Shown here: positions 36,038-47,173 of the stretch, in pieces | Layout: every line of letters starts with the position of its first letter | Numbering within the stretch: position 1 is the stretch's first letter | Source of the DNA: Eleusine coracana subsp. coracana | Lineage: Eukaryota > Streptophyta > Magnoliopsida > Poales > Poaceae | Length of the DNA: 64,000 nt | Assembly: GCA_032690845.1 (NCBI GenBank) | Contig: CM064426.1 | Location: forward strand, 43,540,508 to 43,604,507 | Direction: 5' to 3' | Program-made: the position numbers and the translations under genes | Notes under the pieces: model-generated | The model's input: the letters and a program-made list of their open reading frames with translations, nothing else | What the model was told of the DNA's origin: nothing | Databases searched by the model: none

Positions 36038-37225
36038 TTGTGAGGCCAAGAATTCCGGAAAGTTAGCCTTCAGAAACTCCTCTTGTTCCCATGTGGCTTC
36101 CTCTTCAGTATGGTTACTCTATTTCACCTTGTAGAAGGTGATAGTGCGGCTGCGAGTTACTCGGTCCTTTTGATCGATGATTTGGACGGGGTATTCGGGG
36201 CAGGAGAGATCTTCTTCCAATTGCTCGGTGTCAGAGATAACCACGTCGGTCGGAGGCTTCAAACATCTCTTGAGTTGGGAGACATAGAAGATGTTGTGCA
36301 CCCGCTCAAGATTCTCCGGTAGCTGCAACCAGTAAGCGACGACGCTATGCTTTTCCGTGATCGGAAAAGGTCCGATATAGCGGGGTGCTAATTTCCCTTT
36401 GATTCCGAAACGAGATACACCTTTGTTGGGAGAAACCCGAAGATAGACATAATCTCCCTTTTCGAACTCCAATGGACGTCTCCTTTTATTAGAGTAACTT
36501 ATTTGGTGGGATTGTGCGGCCTTCATGTTAGCTTGGATTTGTCGCACCTTCTCTTCGGCTTACGTGACCAGATTGGGACTGAAAGTAATTCTTTCTCCCA
36601 ACTCTGACCAATTCAGCGGGGTTCGACACGAGTGACCATACAAAGCTTCAAATGGCGACATTCCCAAACTTTCTTGATAACTATTATTGTAGGAGAATTC
36701 AGCGAATGGTAGACAAGATTCCCAATTTCCATGATTGTCTAGAACACAAGCTCTTAATAAATCTTCCAAATATTGATTTAGTCTCTTGGTTTGTCCATTG
36801 GTTTGCGGATGATAAGCGAAACTGCAAATGAGAGTGGTGCCAAGACAAGCGTGCAATTCCTCCCAAAAACAAGCAATAAATTGGGGGCCTCGATCGGAGA
36901 TGATCGTCTTGGGCACACCGTGCAAACATAGAATTCGGACAATGTAGAGCTCGGTATAATGCTTAGTAGAGTAGGTTGTATGGACGGGGATAAAATGAGC
37001 AGACTTGGTCAACCTATTCACAATAACCCATATGGAATCGTGCTTCTTGGGTGTGAGGGGTAGTCCAACGATGAAGTCCATAGCAATGTCTTCCCATTTC
37101 CATGCGGGGATTTTTAATGGGTGTAACAGACCGGCTGTTCTCAAGTGATCGGCCTTCACACGTTGGCAAGTGTCGCATTCAGAGACATAACAAGCAACCT
37201 CTCATTTCATACGCGTCCACCAAAA
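36038..37225 (-). pseudogene. Element B integrase and chromodomain remnant, copy 2
   Basis: Near-identical to copy 1. It shares the chromodomain TAG (36119-36121), the Lys at the DX35E Glu position (NGQTKRLNQ), and the two stops in the N-terminal zinc region, so these predate the duplication. Private changes: TAA at 36560-36562 where copy 1 has CAA (NLVT then AEE), and the His in MYH of the zinc site is Arg here (MYRGLRE). The second chromodomain stop of copy 1 is absent; this copy reads TWEQEEF. The fragment spans 37159-36560 and 36547-36119 in one frame apart from that TAA. Confidence 0.85.
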
Positions 37226-38800
37226 CTATTCCCTTAACCCGCGATACATTTTGTTGCTGTTGGGGTGTATGGAGTATTTGGACAAGTGAGCCTCATCCAA
37301 AATTTTCTTTCTTAGCTCCTCGTTCTTCGGAACAACAAGGCCATTGTTTAACCAAAGTACTCCATCTTCTTCCTTCCCGATTTTCTGGCGGATATACTCC
37401 ATTCCCTTGTCCTGCTTCTGGGCTTCCACGATTTCTTCCCGAAGGGTAGGAATAAGAGCTAAATTATACAAGGATCCATGTGGAATGACACGAAGACTTG
37501 GTTCACTTGGATTTGAAATCGGACGGGCTTCCATAGAGCAAACAATTGCGTGATTGCATTGGTCCTTTTGACTCAAGGCGTCGGCAACCACGTTTGCTTT
37601 CCCGGGGTGATAATGAATTTCCAACTGATAATCCTTGATCAGTTCTAACCATCTACATTGCCGCATATTCAGTTCTTGTTGAGTGAAGATGTATTTGAGA
37701 CTTTTGTGGTCGGTGTAGAGGTTAACAAGGTTACCGAGCAAGTAGTGACGCCAAGTTTTCAAGGCTAGAACAACGGAGGCCAATTCTAAGTCATGGGTGG
37801 GATAATTTTGATCGTGCTTCCGAAGCTGTCGTGAGGCATAGGCAATGACATGACCTTCTTGCATAAGCACACAACCCAATCCGGTGCCGGAGGCATCGCA
37901 ATAAACATCGAATGGTTTGGTGATGTCGGGTTGAGCTAAAACCAGAGCGGTTGTCAGATGCTTCTTGAGCGACTGAAAAGCTTCTTCACATGCACTACTC
38001 CACTTGAACTTAGAATCCTTTTCCAGCAGCTTGGTCATAGGTTTGGCAATACTTGAGAAGTTGGGAATGAATTTCTGATAATAACCGGCAAGACCAAGGA
38101 AACTGCGAATTTGTCTGACCGATTTTGGAGTCTTCCAATTTAGCACATCCTCTACTTTGCTAGGGTCCATGGCTACTCCTTCCGCTGATATGACGTGACC
38201 CAAGAACAGAACTTGCTTTAGCCAAAATTTACATTTGCTAAATTTGGCGTAGAGTTGATGATCTCGGAGTCGTTGTAGAACGATGCGGAGATGTTCGGTG
38301 TGCTCTTCTTCGGACTTGGAGTAGATCAGAATGTCGTCGATGAATACCACTACAAACTTATCCAACTCGGGCATGAACACGGAGTTCATCAAATACATGA
38401 AGTGGGCTGGAGCATTGGTGAGACCGAAAGACATGACAAGATATTCGAAGAGACCGTGTCGAGTGGAGAAGGCTGTTTTTGGAATATTTTTGGCTCGGAT
38501 TTTGATTTGATGATATCCGGATTGGAGATCAATCTTGGAGAAGACTTTAGCACCTACTAGCTGATCAAAGAGGATATCGATTCGAGGTAGAGGGTACTTG
38601 TTCTTGATGGTTACCGTGTTTAACGGCCTATAGTCGACACATAGGCGTAGGGTTTTGTCTTTCTTCTTCATAAAGAGAGCGGGACAACCCCAGGGAGATG
38701 AACTTGGTCAGATATAGCCCTTGTCCATAAGCTCTTGTAACTGGTCTTTCAATTCCGCTAATTCATTAGGAGCCATTTTGTACGGCCTACGAGCGATAGG
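37226..38800 (-). pseudogene. Element B reverse transcriptase and RNase H, copy 2 (truncated upstream)
   Basis: Open from 38671 to 37226 (481 codons), because copy 1's internal TGA is CGA here. It shows CVDYRPLNTVTIKNKYPLPR, DLQSGYHQIKIR, FVVVFIDDILIYSKS, then RNase H with YCDASGTGLG, DLELA, LYTDHKSLKY and ADALSQ. Upstream, the TGA at the RT start (38708-38710) is shared with copy 1, and homology stops exactly at 38800 (equivalent to 31237), within the PYK-type linker. Protease and gag are missing. The next base begins leader sequence of element A. Confidence 0.86.
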
Positions 38801-38940
38801 ATGATAGGATGAACACATGGTTATGGGCGGAGGGGAAATTTTTTTTTTTTGGCTTTTCTATGGATGATAGGATGAACACAAAACAAAATTAACTAAGGGT
38901 TGTGCGAACCTGATGGTGCACCTAAGGCTCTAATAACAAA

Positions 38941-39261
38941 TGATACATTCGGCTCAGGTGGGGTGGAACGAAGCCTGATACACCGATCCGGATTCCCTGA
39001 ATCCCGCAATCTTAGCACCGCAACTCTTGCCAAAACCCCGACACACCGATCCGGATTCCCTGAATCCCACAATCTTAGCACCGCAACTCCGGTGCCCCCA
39101 CTCAAGGAAAGGCCCAATCTCCCAAAAAGACTAGTCTGATAGGGGAAGGGTGGCTCTCCCTTTTAAGGTGGCTTCCACCTCCCAAGCTAAGCAAGGTGGG
39201 ATTATTCAGAGGCTCACACGGTCACCGCCCCAGCGGGTAATAGTGGAGGATGTCCTCATCA
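38941..39261 (-). mobile_element. LTR-like segment F (321 bp) with its own PPT and PBS
   Basis: The plus strand starts TGATACATTCGG and ends GATGTCCTCATCA, so the ends are TG...CA and the last 13 bases equal the LTR tip of A, C and D. Outside the upper end is a purine run (minus strand AAGAAGGGGGGAA). Outside the lower end is TGTTATTAGAGCC on the minus strand, 11 of 13 matches to the tRNA-Met PBS, 2 bp away as in A. It is not flanked by a 5-bp duplication (ACAAA versus TTCCC). Its body does not resemble A's LTR. Confidence 0.5.
38979..39089. repeat. Two tandem copies of a 64-bp unit
   Basis: ACCGATCCGGATTCCCTGAA and the following ATCCC(G/A)CAATCTTAGCACC GCAACTC occur twice, about 64 bp apart, separated by TTGCCAAAACCCCGACAC. 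It lies within LTR-like segment F. Confidence 0.8.
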
Positions 39262-39286
39262 TTCCCCCCTTCTTAACAAGGGCCCA

Positions 39287-39298
39287 GCTCTGATACCA
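39287..39298 (-). other. Primer-binding site of element A
   Basis: The minus strand reads TGGTATCAGAGC, an exact match to the initiator Met tRNA PBS, 2 bp inside the 5' LTR end at 39301. Confidence 0.92.
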
Positions 39299-39300
39299 CT

Positions 39301-40176
39301 TGATGTGGATAAGGGTTCCCGATCTTCCGAAAGGTTCTGGATACGTTGATTTGGTCGGAGGCGACGCACAAATCAATCCGGCTTCAGAACAACATGTTCT
39401 AAACCCCGCAATCGCAGCACAACGTCTCCTCTGGTTATCAACCGTACTAAAATGATTGACCTCTCCGAGAAGGCTAATCCCTGCCTGCGAATCAAGAACA
39501 CAAGCAAGAACAAAGAAGAATGCAACACAATTGCAGATGTATTATGAATCTCATGAAGTTGGGGTCTCACAAACCATGATGACGGTGAAACTATTATGAA
39601 CGAAATAGTCTAAGAAAAATCCAAACCCTAATAGTGCGACAGAGGCTGTATATGAATACCCTAGGGTCATGCAAGACCCTCTGGATGCGCCCCTAATTGG
39701 GCTCAACTAGATACAAAGCCCAAAGGCCAAAAACAGGCGACACAACACCGAAACAGATTCTGGACCCTCTCTTGTTTCGAAGAATCCCGATGACCCCGGA
39801 TGATTTTTGATATGAGACCGGTGGCATTGGAAAGGTCTTCTTCTTATCTTTCCGTGCATATGTAGAACATCCAAATCCGAGTCCGTATGCGTCGTGGGCC
39901 TCCGTTTTAGTGCAGACTGGTCCACGTCTTCCACGTCCTTGCTGGTCCTCCATGTCCCCAAGTCCTTCTATCATCATCTCCTGGTCCTCTCCATGGTTCC
40001 TAATTATAATATAATCATTAGGTAGCGAACCATTCTCAAAAGTGACATATAATGAAAGACGTAGGAATGAGCTCAACTCTAAATTTAGTCGTCGTGCACG
40101 AGCTCTAGCCATTGGACCTTGCAAGTCCAGAATTAGAGGAGTGTTGCATGTATCCTTAGGAGTGATGTCCTTATCA
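39301..40176 (-). mobile_element. 5' LTR of element A (876 bp)
   Basis: The plus strand starts TGATGTGGATAAGGG and ends GATGTCCTTATCA, then the TSD GACTC. It aligns with 18036-18957 throughout; a deletion of about 45 bp (after CTGGTCC) accounts for the length difference. The coding tail seen in the 3' LTR is also recognisable here as a non-functional copy. Confidence 0.92.
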
Positions 40177-43100
40177 GACTCGCCTTGTCTATACTTCGTT
40201 GTTCTAGCCGGTGATACGGTATCCATTGAGTATATGATATTGGATGAGTCATTAGGCGACAATATGATGTCTCATGGTACCTCGATAATTCTCACCAGTG
40301 ATACGGTGTCTATCGAGCATGACGACATTGAGTGAGCAACATGTTTTGATTATCGTCACAGCTTGGCCATTGATTGATTGGATTCGCCTGGTGTATACTT
40401 TGTTATTCTAGCCGGTGATACGGTGTCCATTGAGTATATGATATTGGACAAGTCATTAGGCGATGATATGATGTCTCACGGTAGCTCTAGTCTTTGTCCA
40501 TACTCAGTAGTTCTCACCGGTAATACGGTGTATAGAGCATGATGACATTGAATAAGCATCTCGTAAGGTCTCATCTCATTGACGTCAAAGTTTGGCCCGA
40601 TTGATTGGATTCGCCTTGTGTTTGCTTTGTTGGTTCTAGCCAGTTATACGGTGTCCAATTAGTATATGACATTGGATGAGTCACTAGGCGATGATATGAT
40701 GCCTAATGGTAGCTCTATTCTTTGTCCATCCTCGATAATTCTCGCTAGTGATACGGTGTCTATCGAGCATAATGAGATTGAGTGAGAAACATGTTTTGAT
40801 TGTCGTCATAGCATGGCCCCTGATTGATTGGATTCACTTTGTCTATACTTCGTTATCCTAGCCGGTGATACGGTGTCCATTGAGTATATGATATAGGACG
40901 AGTCATTAGGTGATGATATGATGTCTCATGGTAGCTCTATTCTTTGTCCATACTCAGCAATTCTCGCCGGTGATACGGTGTCTATCGAGCATGATGACAT
41001 TGAGTGAGAAAGATGTTTTGATTGTCATCACAGCTTGGCCCCCCATTGATTGGACTCGCCTCATCTATACTTCATTGGTTCCAGCCGGTGAAACGTGTCC
41101 AATTAGTATATGACATTGGATGACTCACTCGGCGATGATACGATGTCTAATGGTAGCTCTATTCTTTGTCCATACTCAATAGTTCTCGCCTGTGATACGG
41201 TGTCGATCGAGCATGATGACATTGAGTGAGCTACATTTCTAATTATTTTTACAGCTTGGCCCCCGATTGAGGGGAGTCACCTTGTCTATACTTCGTTGTT
41301 GTACCCGGTGAGACGGTGTCCATTGAGTATATGATATGGATGAGTCATTAGGCGATGATTTGATGTCTCATGGTAGCTCTATTCTTTGTCCATACTCGAT
41401 AGTTCTCACCAATGATACGGTGTCTATCGAGCATGATGACATTGAGTGAGCAACAAGTTTTGATTGTCGTCACAGCTTGGCCCCGGATTGATTGGACACG
41501 CCTTGTCTATACTTCATTGGTTCCAGCTGGTGATACGGTGTCCAATTAGTATATGACATTGGACGAGTCACTCGGTGATGATATGATGTCTAATGGTAGC
41601 TCTATTATTTGTCCATACTCGATAATTCTCACCAGTGATACGGTATCTATCGAGCATGACGACATTGAGTGAGCAACATGTTTTGATTATCGTCACAGCT
41701 TGGCCACCGATTAATTGGATTCGCCTTATCTATACTTCGTTATTCTAGCCAGTGATACGGTGTCCATTGAGTATATGATACTGGACGAGTCATTAGGTGA
41801 TGATATGATGTCTCATGGTAGCTCTAGTCTTTGTCCATACTCAGTAGTTCTCGCCGTGGATACGATGTCTATCGAGCATGATGACATTGATTGAGCAACA
41901 TGTTCTGATTGTCATCACAGCTTGGCCCCCAATTGATTGGACTCGCCTTGTCTATACTTCGTTGTTCTAGCCGGTGATACGGTGTCCATTGAGTATATGA
42001 TATTGGAGGAGTCATTAGGCGATGATATGATGTCTCATGGTACCTCTATTCTTTGTTCATACTCGATAGTTCTCATTGGTGATATGGTGTCTATCGACCA
42101 TGATGATATTGAATAAGCATCTCATAAGGTCTCATCTCATCGACATCATAGTTTGGCCCGATTGATTGGATTCGCCTTGTCTATACTTCGTTATTCTAGC
42201 CGGTGATACGGTGTCCATTGAGTATATGATATTGGATGAGTCAATAGGCGACGATATGATGTCTCATGGTAGCTCTATTCTTTGTCCATACTCGATAGTT
42301 CTTGCCGATGATACGATGTCTATCGAGCATGATGACATTGAGTGAGAAACAAGTTTTGATTGTCGTCACAGCTTTGCCCCCAATTGATTGGACATGCCTT
42401 GTCTATACTTTGATGGTTCCAGCCGGTGATATGGTGTCCAATTAGTATATGACATTGGATGAGTCACTCGGCGATGATATGATGTCTAATGGTAGCACCA
42501 TTCTTTGTCCATACTCGATAGTTCTCGCCTGTGATACGGTGTCGATCGAGCATGATAATATTGAGTGAGCTACATTTCTAATTATTTTCACAGCTTGGCC
42601 CTCGATTGAGGGGACTCACCTTGTCTATACTTCGTTGTTGTACCCAGTGAGAGATGGTGTCCATTGAGTATATGATATGGACGAGTGATTAGGCGATGAT
42701 ATGATGTCTCATGGTAGCTCTATTCTTTGTCCATACTTGATAGTTCTCGACGATGATACGGTGTCTATCAAGCATGATAACATTGAGTGAGCAACATGTT
42801 TTGATTGTCGTCACAGCTTGGCCCCCAATTGATTGGACTTGCCTTGTCTATACTTAGTTGGTTCCAGCTGGTGATACGGTGTCCAATTAGTATATGACAT
42901 TGGACGAGTCACTCGGCGACGATATGATGTCTAATGGTAGCTCTATTCTTTGTCCATGCTCGATAATTCTCACCAGTGATACGGTGTCCATCAAGCATGA
43001 TGACATTGAGTGAGCAACATGTTTTGATTATCGTCACAACTTGGCCACCGCTTGATTGGATTCGCCATGTCTATACTTCGTTATTCTAGCCGGTGATACG

Positions 43101-43390
43101 GTGTCCATTGAGTATATGATATTGGACGAGTCATTAGGCAATGATATGATGTCTCATGGTAGCTCTAGTCTTTGTCCATACTCTGTAGTTCTCGCTGGTG
43201 ATACGGTGTCTATAGAGCATGATGACATTGAGTGAGCAACATGTTTTGATTGTCGTCACAGCTTGGCCCCCAATTGATTGGACTCACCTTGTTTATACTT
43301 TGTTGTTCTAGCCGGTGATACAATTTTCATTGAATATATGATATTGGATGAGTCATTAGGCGACGATATGATGTATCATGGTTCCTCTAT
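40177..43390. repeat. Satellite 2, block 2
   Basis: About 14 monomers, continuing block 1 after removal of element A. It contains all three linker types: GTGAGCAACATGTTTTGATT, GAATAAGCATCTCGTAAGG, and GTGAGCTACATTTCTAATTA. It ends in TCTAT, the D1 target-site duplication. No gene seen. Confidence 0.95.
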
Positions 43391-44153
43391 TGATGCAGTT
43401 ATGGCCCGATCTTCCGAGAGGTAAGGGGATAAACTCGAATTTGGGGAACTAGGCATCGACGACCCGGCTTGAATCAGACACGATCCAACCCCGCAACCGT
43501 TACACCAAGCACAACTTGATTGTTCCTGTAAGCGAAATCGAGAACACAAGCAAGAGAGGATAAACACGCAATCGGAAATTGCAAATATGGATGAAGCGAA
43601 TCACAAGAAAAGGTTCAAGCTCCGAACACAAAAGGACTAATCGCCACAGTGGTGTAGAACAAGAACAGGGGCCCTGGATTACTGTAAAAGGACTTGTCGC
43701 CACAGTTACAATAATTCGATCAAGTTTCTCTCTGGAAAACTGAACTAAACAAAACCCGAAACTAAAAGACGGCAGCTACTGAGTTTATGTAGGAAACAAA
43801 GACATCCTAGGGTTGGGGGCAACCAGGGGGGGCGCCCACAACATGGGCTTAAGGCCCGACACGATACATGGCCAAGTTGTCCTAAAATAGGTGGCACAAC
43901 ACCTTGGCATGGTCACATATTATGACTCACGAGCCTTCTGGAGCTAGAACCAGAACCAAAATGACGACGTTGTCGTCCCCTTTCTAACGCATCAAAGAAC
44001 GCCTTGTTTGAACATCGGATGTGGGAGATATCATCAAAACCGTGAAGGGGTGTCAGTTGAATCCGAGACGAACTCGGCGACCGAGTTGGTGACGACTTGT
44101 AACTTGGGGACGGCCATGATATGCGCGTATCCAGCATGGTGATGTCCTCATCA
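43391..44153 (-). mobile_element. Solo LTR D1 (763 bp), TSD TCTAT
   Basis: The plus strand starts TGATGCAGTTATGG and ends GATGTCCTCATCA, flanked by TCTAT (43386-43390 and 44154-44158) inside the satellite motif CTCTATTCTTTGTCC. No PBS or PPT adjoins. The minus strand reads DDEDIT at its start, the same type of LTR-encoded coding tail as elements A and C. It is therefore a third CRM-like family sharing only the LTR tip with them. Confidence 0.9.
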
Positions 44154-45084
44154 TCTATCCTTTGTCCATACTCGATTGTTCTCCGAGGTGATATGGTGTC
44201 TATCGAGCATGATGACATTGAATAAGCATCTTGTAAGGTCTCATCTCATCGACGTCATAATTTGGCCCAATTGATTGGACTCTCCTTCTATCTGCTTCAT
44301 TGGTTCTAGCCAGTGATACGGTGTCCAATTAGTATATGACATTGGATGAGTCACTCAGCGATGATATGATGTCTAATGGTAGCTCTATTCTTTGTCCATA
44401 CTCGATAATTCTCACCGGTGATATGGTGTCTATCGAGCATTATGACACTGAGTGAGCAACATGTTTTGATTGTCGTCACAGCTTGGCCCCCGATTGATTG
44501 GACTCGCCTTGTCTATCAAGCATGATAACATTGAGTGAGCAACATGTTTTGATTGTCGTCACAGCTTGGCCCCCGATTGATTGGACTCGCCTTGTCTATA
44601 CTTAGTTGGTTCCAGCTGGTGATACGGTGTCCAATTAGTATATGACATTGGACGAGTCACTCGGTGACGATATGATGTCTAATGGTAGCTCTATTCTTTT
44701 TCCATACTCGATAATTCTCACCAGTGATACAGTGTCTATCAAGCATGATGACATTGAGTGAGCAGCATGTTTTGATTATCGTCACAGCTTGGCCACCGAT
44801 TGATTGGATTTGCCATGTCTATACTTCATTATTCTAGCCGGTGATACGGTGTCCATTGAGTATATGATATTGGACGAGTCATTAGGCGATGATATGATGT
44901 CTCATGGTAGCTCTAGTCTTTGTCCATACTGAGTAGTTCTCGCCGGTGATACGGTGTCTATAGAGCATGATGACATTGAGTGAGCAACATGTTCTGATTG
45001 TCATCACAGCTTGGCCCCCAATTGATTGTACTCGCCTTGTCTATACTTCATTGTTCAAGCCGGTGATATAATTTTCATTGAATA
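44154..45084. repeat. Satellite 2, block 3
   Basis: About four monomers between D1 and C, containing the 1.75-kb duplication junction at 44511-44517. The final GAATA (45080-45084) is the C target-site duplication. No gene seen. Confidence 0.93.
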
Positions 45085-45722
45085 TGATAGGTGTAGAGTG
45101 CCCGATCTTTCGGCGAGTGTAGATAACTTCGATTCGGTGGATGTCGACCCTCACGATCCGACTACGACGAGCAAGCCCGAAGCGCCAATGCAATCGCTGA
45201 ACCAACTTCCGGAGGATATTAACCTTGCGGTAAACAAGATAAACCTGATCACGAGGATCAATTCTTACGCGCAATCGAAGTACGAGCAAGAATTAGAGGC
45301 GAGCAATCTGATGTATTGCATGAAGGTGGAGTTCTCAATTCACGTCGAGAGACGGATGAATAGCTAAGCTAATCTTAAAACAAAACTCAAAGATTACAAG
45401 GGGCGCAACCCTTGACTAAATAGGGGGAGCGCGGCATCTAGGGCCGGCTGAAGTAGAGAGGCGTGCGGTGGAGAGGTAGTCGCGCGACTTGGGCTACTAG
45501 GGCCTTCGCGGGCGTCATCCTGGGCCGTCGTTCCTTAGCATCAAAACCATCTTCAATTCCTGGGCTCGAGCTCTAGTGATTGGGCCCTTGTACGTCGTCG
45601 TCTCGTCGGAAGATGGGTCCATAACTTGAGAAGGCGCAACGACGAGAGGTGGAGGCGTGACAACTTGGTTTGGCGTGCCGTCTTCCGTCATCGTTGTTCG
45701 TATGTCGTTGATGTCCTTATCA
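45085..45722 (-). mobile_element. 3' LTR of element C (638 bp)
   Basis: The plus strand starts TGATAGGTGTAGAGTGCC and ends GATGTCCTTATCA. The pol frame continues into it down to 45515, giving GPITRARAQELK near the end. Confidence 0.93.
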
Positions 45723-47173
45723 TCCTCCCCTTCTTGAAGCGAAGTCGTCCTCGATTCATCTTCAGCATCAATAGCAAACAAATCAATAGGCGCCCTAGGA
45801 ACATAGCCATAAACAACCTCAAAAGGACACATTTTAGTGGCAGAATGTGTAGCACGATTATAAGCAAATTCAACATGAGGTAAACAATCTTCCCAACGTC
45901 TCAAATTTTTATCTAGAACAGCTCTAAGCATAGCAGACAAAGTTCTATTTACTACCTCTGTTTGCCCATCAGTTTGAGGATGACAAGTAGTACTAAACAG
46001 CAGTTTAGTTCCTAATTTATTCCAAAGAGAACGCCAAAAGTGACTAAGAAACTTAGCATCACGATCAGAGACAATTGTTTTAGGAATTCTATGCAGTCTA
46101 ACAATCTCTCTAAAGAACAATTCAGCAACATTGGAGGCATCATCAGTTTTATGACAAGGTATAAAGTGAGCCATTTTAGAGAAACGATCAACCACCACAA
46201 AAATACTGTCCCTTCCCTTCTTAGTACGAGGCAATCCCAAAACAAAATCCATCGAAATATCATGCCAAGGAGAAGAGGGAACAGGTAAGGGCATATACAA
46301 ATCATGATTACCCAAACGGGATTTAGCTTTATGACATGTAGTACAGCGGGCAACAAGGCGCTCAACATCACGGCGCATCCGTGGCCAAAAGAAGTGATCG
46401 ACCAACACCTCATGTGTCTTGAAAACGCCAAAATGACCCATAAGACCACCTCCATGCGCCTCCTGTAACAACAAAAGATGAACCAAGCTAGCTGGAATAC
46501 ACAGCTTGTTAGCACGAAACAGGAACCCATCCTGCATATGAAATTTTCCCCAAGGTTTGCCATCCTTACAATGCATCATAATATCATGAAAATCAGCATC
46601 ATTCACATACTGATCTTTCAAAGCTTGCAAACCAAAGATTTTAAAGTCTAATTGGGACAGCATTGTATAACGACGAGACAAAGCATCGACAATCACATTT
46701 TCCTTCCCGTTTTTATGTTTAATGATGTACGGAAAAGATTCAATAAATTCAACCCATTTAGCATGCCGACGGTTCAGATTAGTCTGGGTTCTAATATGTT
46801 TCAAAGCCTCATGATCAGAATGAATAATAAATTCGCGAGGCCATAAATAATGCTGCCATGTTTGCAAAGTTCTTACTAAAGCATAAAGTTCTTTATCATA
46901 AGTGGAATATTTAAGAGCAGCACCACTTAACTTCACACTAAAATAAGCAATGGGTTTATGATCTTGTAACAAAACAGCACCCAAACCAATTCCACTAGCA
47001 TCACATTCCAATTCAAACACTTTATCAAAATTAGGCAATTGTAAGAGAGGAGCGTGAGTTAACCGTTCCTTTAAAGTGTTGAATGCATCGTCCTGTGGTG
47101 CACCCCACTCAAATGGCGCACCCTTCTTGGTCAGCTCATGTAATGGTGCAGCAATAGAACTGAAATCCCGCAC
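45515..47173 (-). pseudogene. Element C RNase H, integrase and LTR-encoded tail
   Basis: A 552-codon frame. RNase H acidic residues D58, E95, D120 (HSDHE) and D163 are all present. Integrase has EAH and MGHF histidines with CTTC (C277, C280), and the triad D309, D370, E406 with DX35E spacing. The C-terminal integrase region is missing: the frame passes from YGYVPRAPIDL straight to FAIDAEDESRTT, where element A has about 110 more residues including the GPF motif. The tail after EGEDDKDI is encoded by the LTR. Upstream continuity with RT is broken by TAG codons in GIEVD and DAI-SWP positions (about 47244-47285). Catalytic cores look preserved but the protein would lack its DNA-binding end. Confidence 0.9.
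45723..45735 (-). other. Polypurine tract of element C
   Basis: The minus strand reads AAGAAGGGGAGGA, directly before the LTR start TGATAAGGACATC. Confidence 0.85.

Larger units (their letters stand above)
38801..39286 (-). other. Leader region of element A containing an LTR-like segment
   Basis: Non-coding. From the PBS side (minus strand) it holds a PPT-like GGGGGGAA, an LTR-like 321-bp segment (38941-39261), a degenerate PBS (38926-38938), then about 125 bp to the B breakpoint. An 18-bp direct repeat, GATGATAGGATGAACACA, occurs at 38800-38817 and 38863-38880, with an A/T homopolymer between. Confidence 0.6.
18036..40176 (-). mobile_element. Element A: CRM-like Ty3/gypsy element with nested insertions
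   Basis: Two related LTRs (18036-18957 and 39301-40176) bound a minus-strand internal region with PBS, gag-pol and PPT. Both outer sides carry the 5-bp duplication GACTC (18031-18035 and 40177-40181). That duplication falls in the conserved GATTGGACTCGCC of satellite 2, so insertion into the array is clear. About 15 kb of its leader is foreign (element B, solo LTR S, tandem copies). The LTRs differ by roughly 6-8% by eye plus a deletion of about 45 bp in the upper LTR. CRM-like is inferred from the LTR tip TGATGAGGACATC and from the pol frame running about 100 codons into the LTR. Confidence 0.9.
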
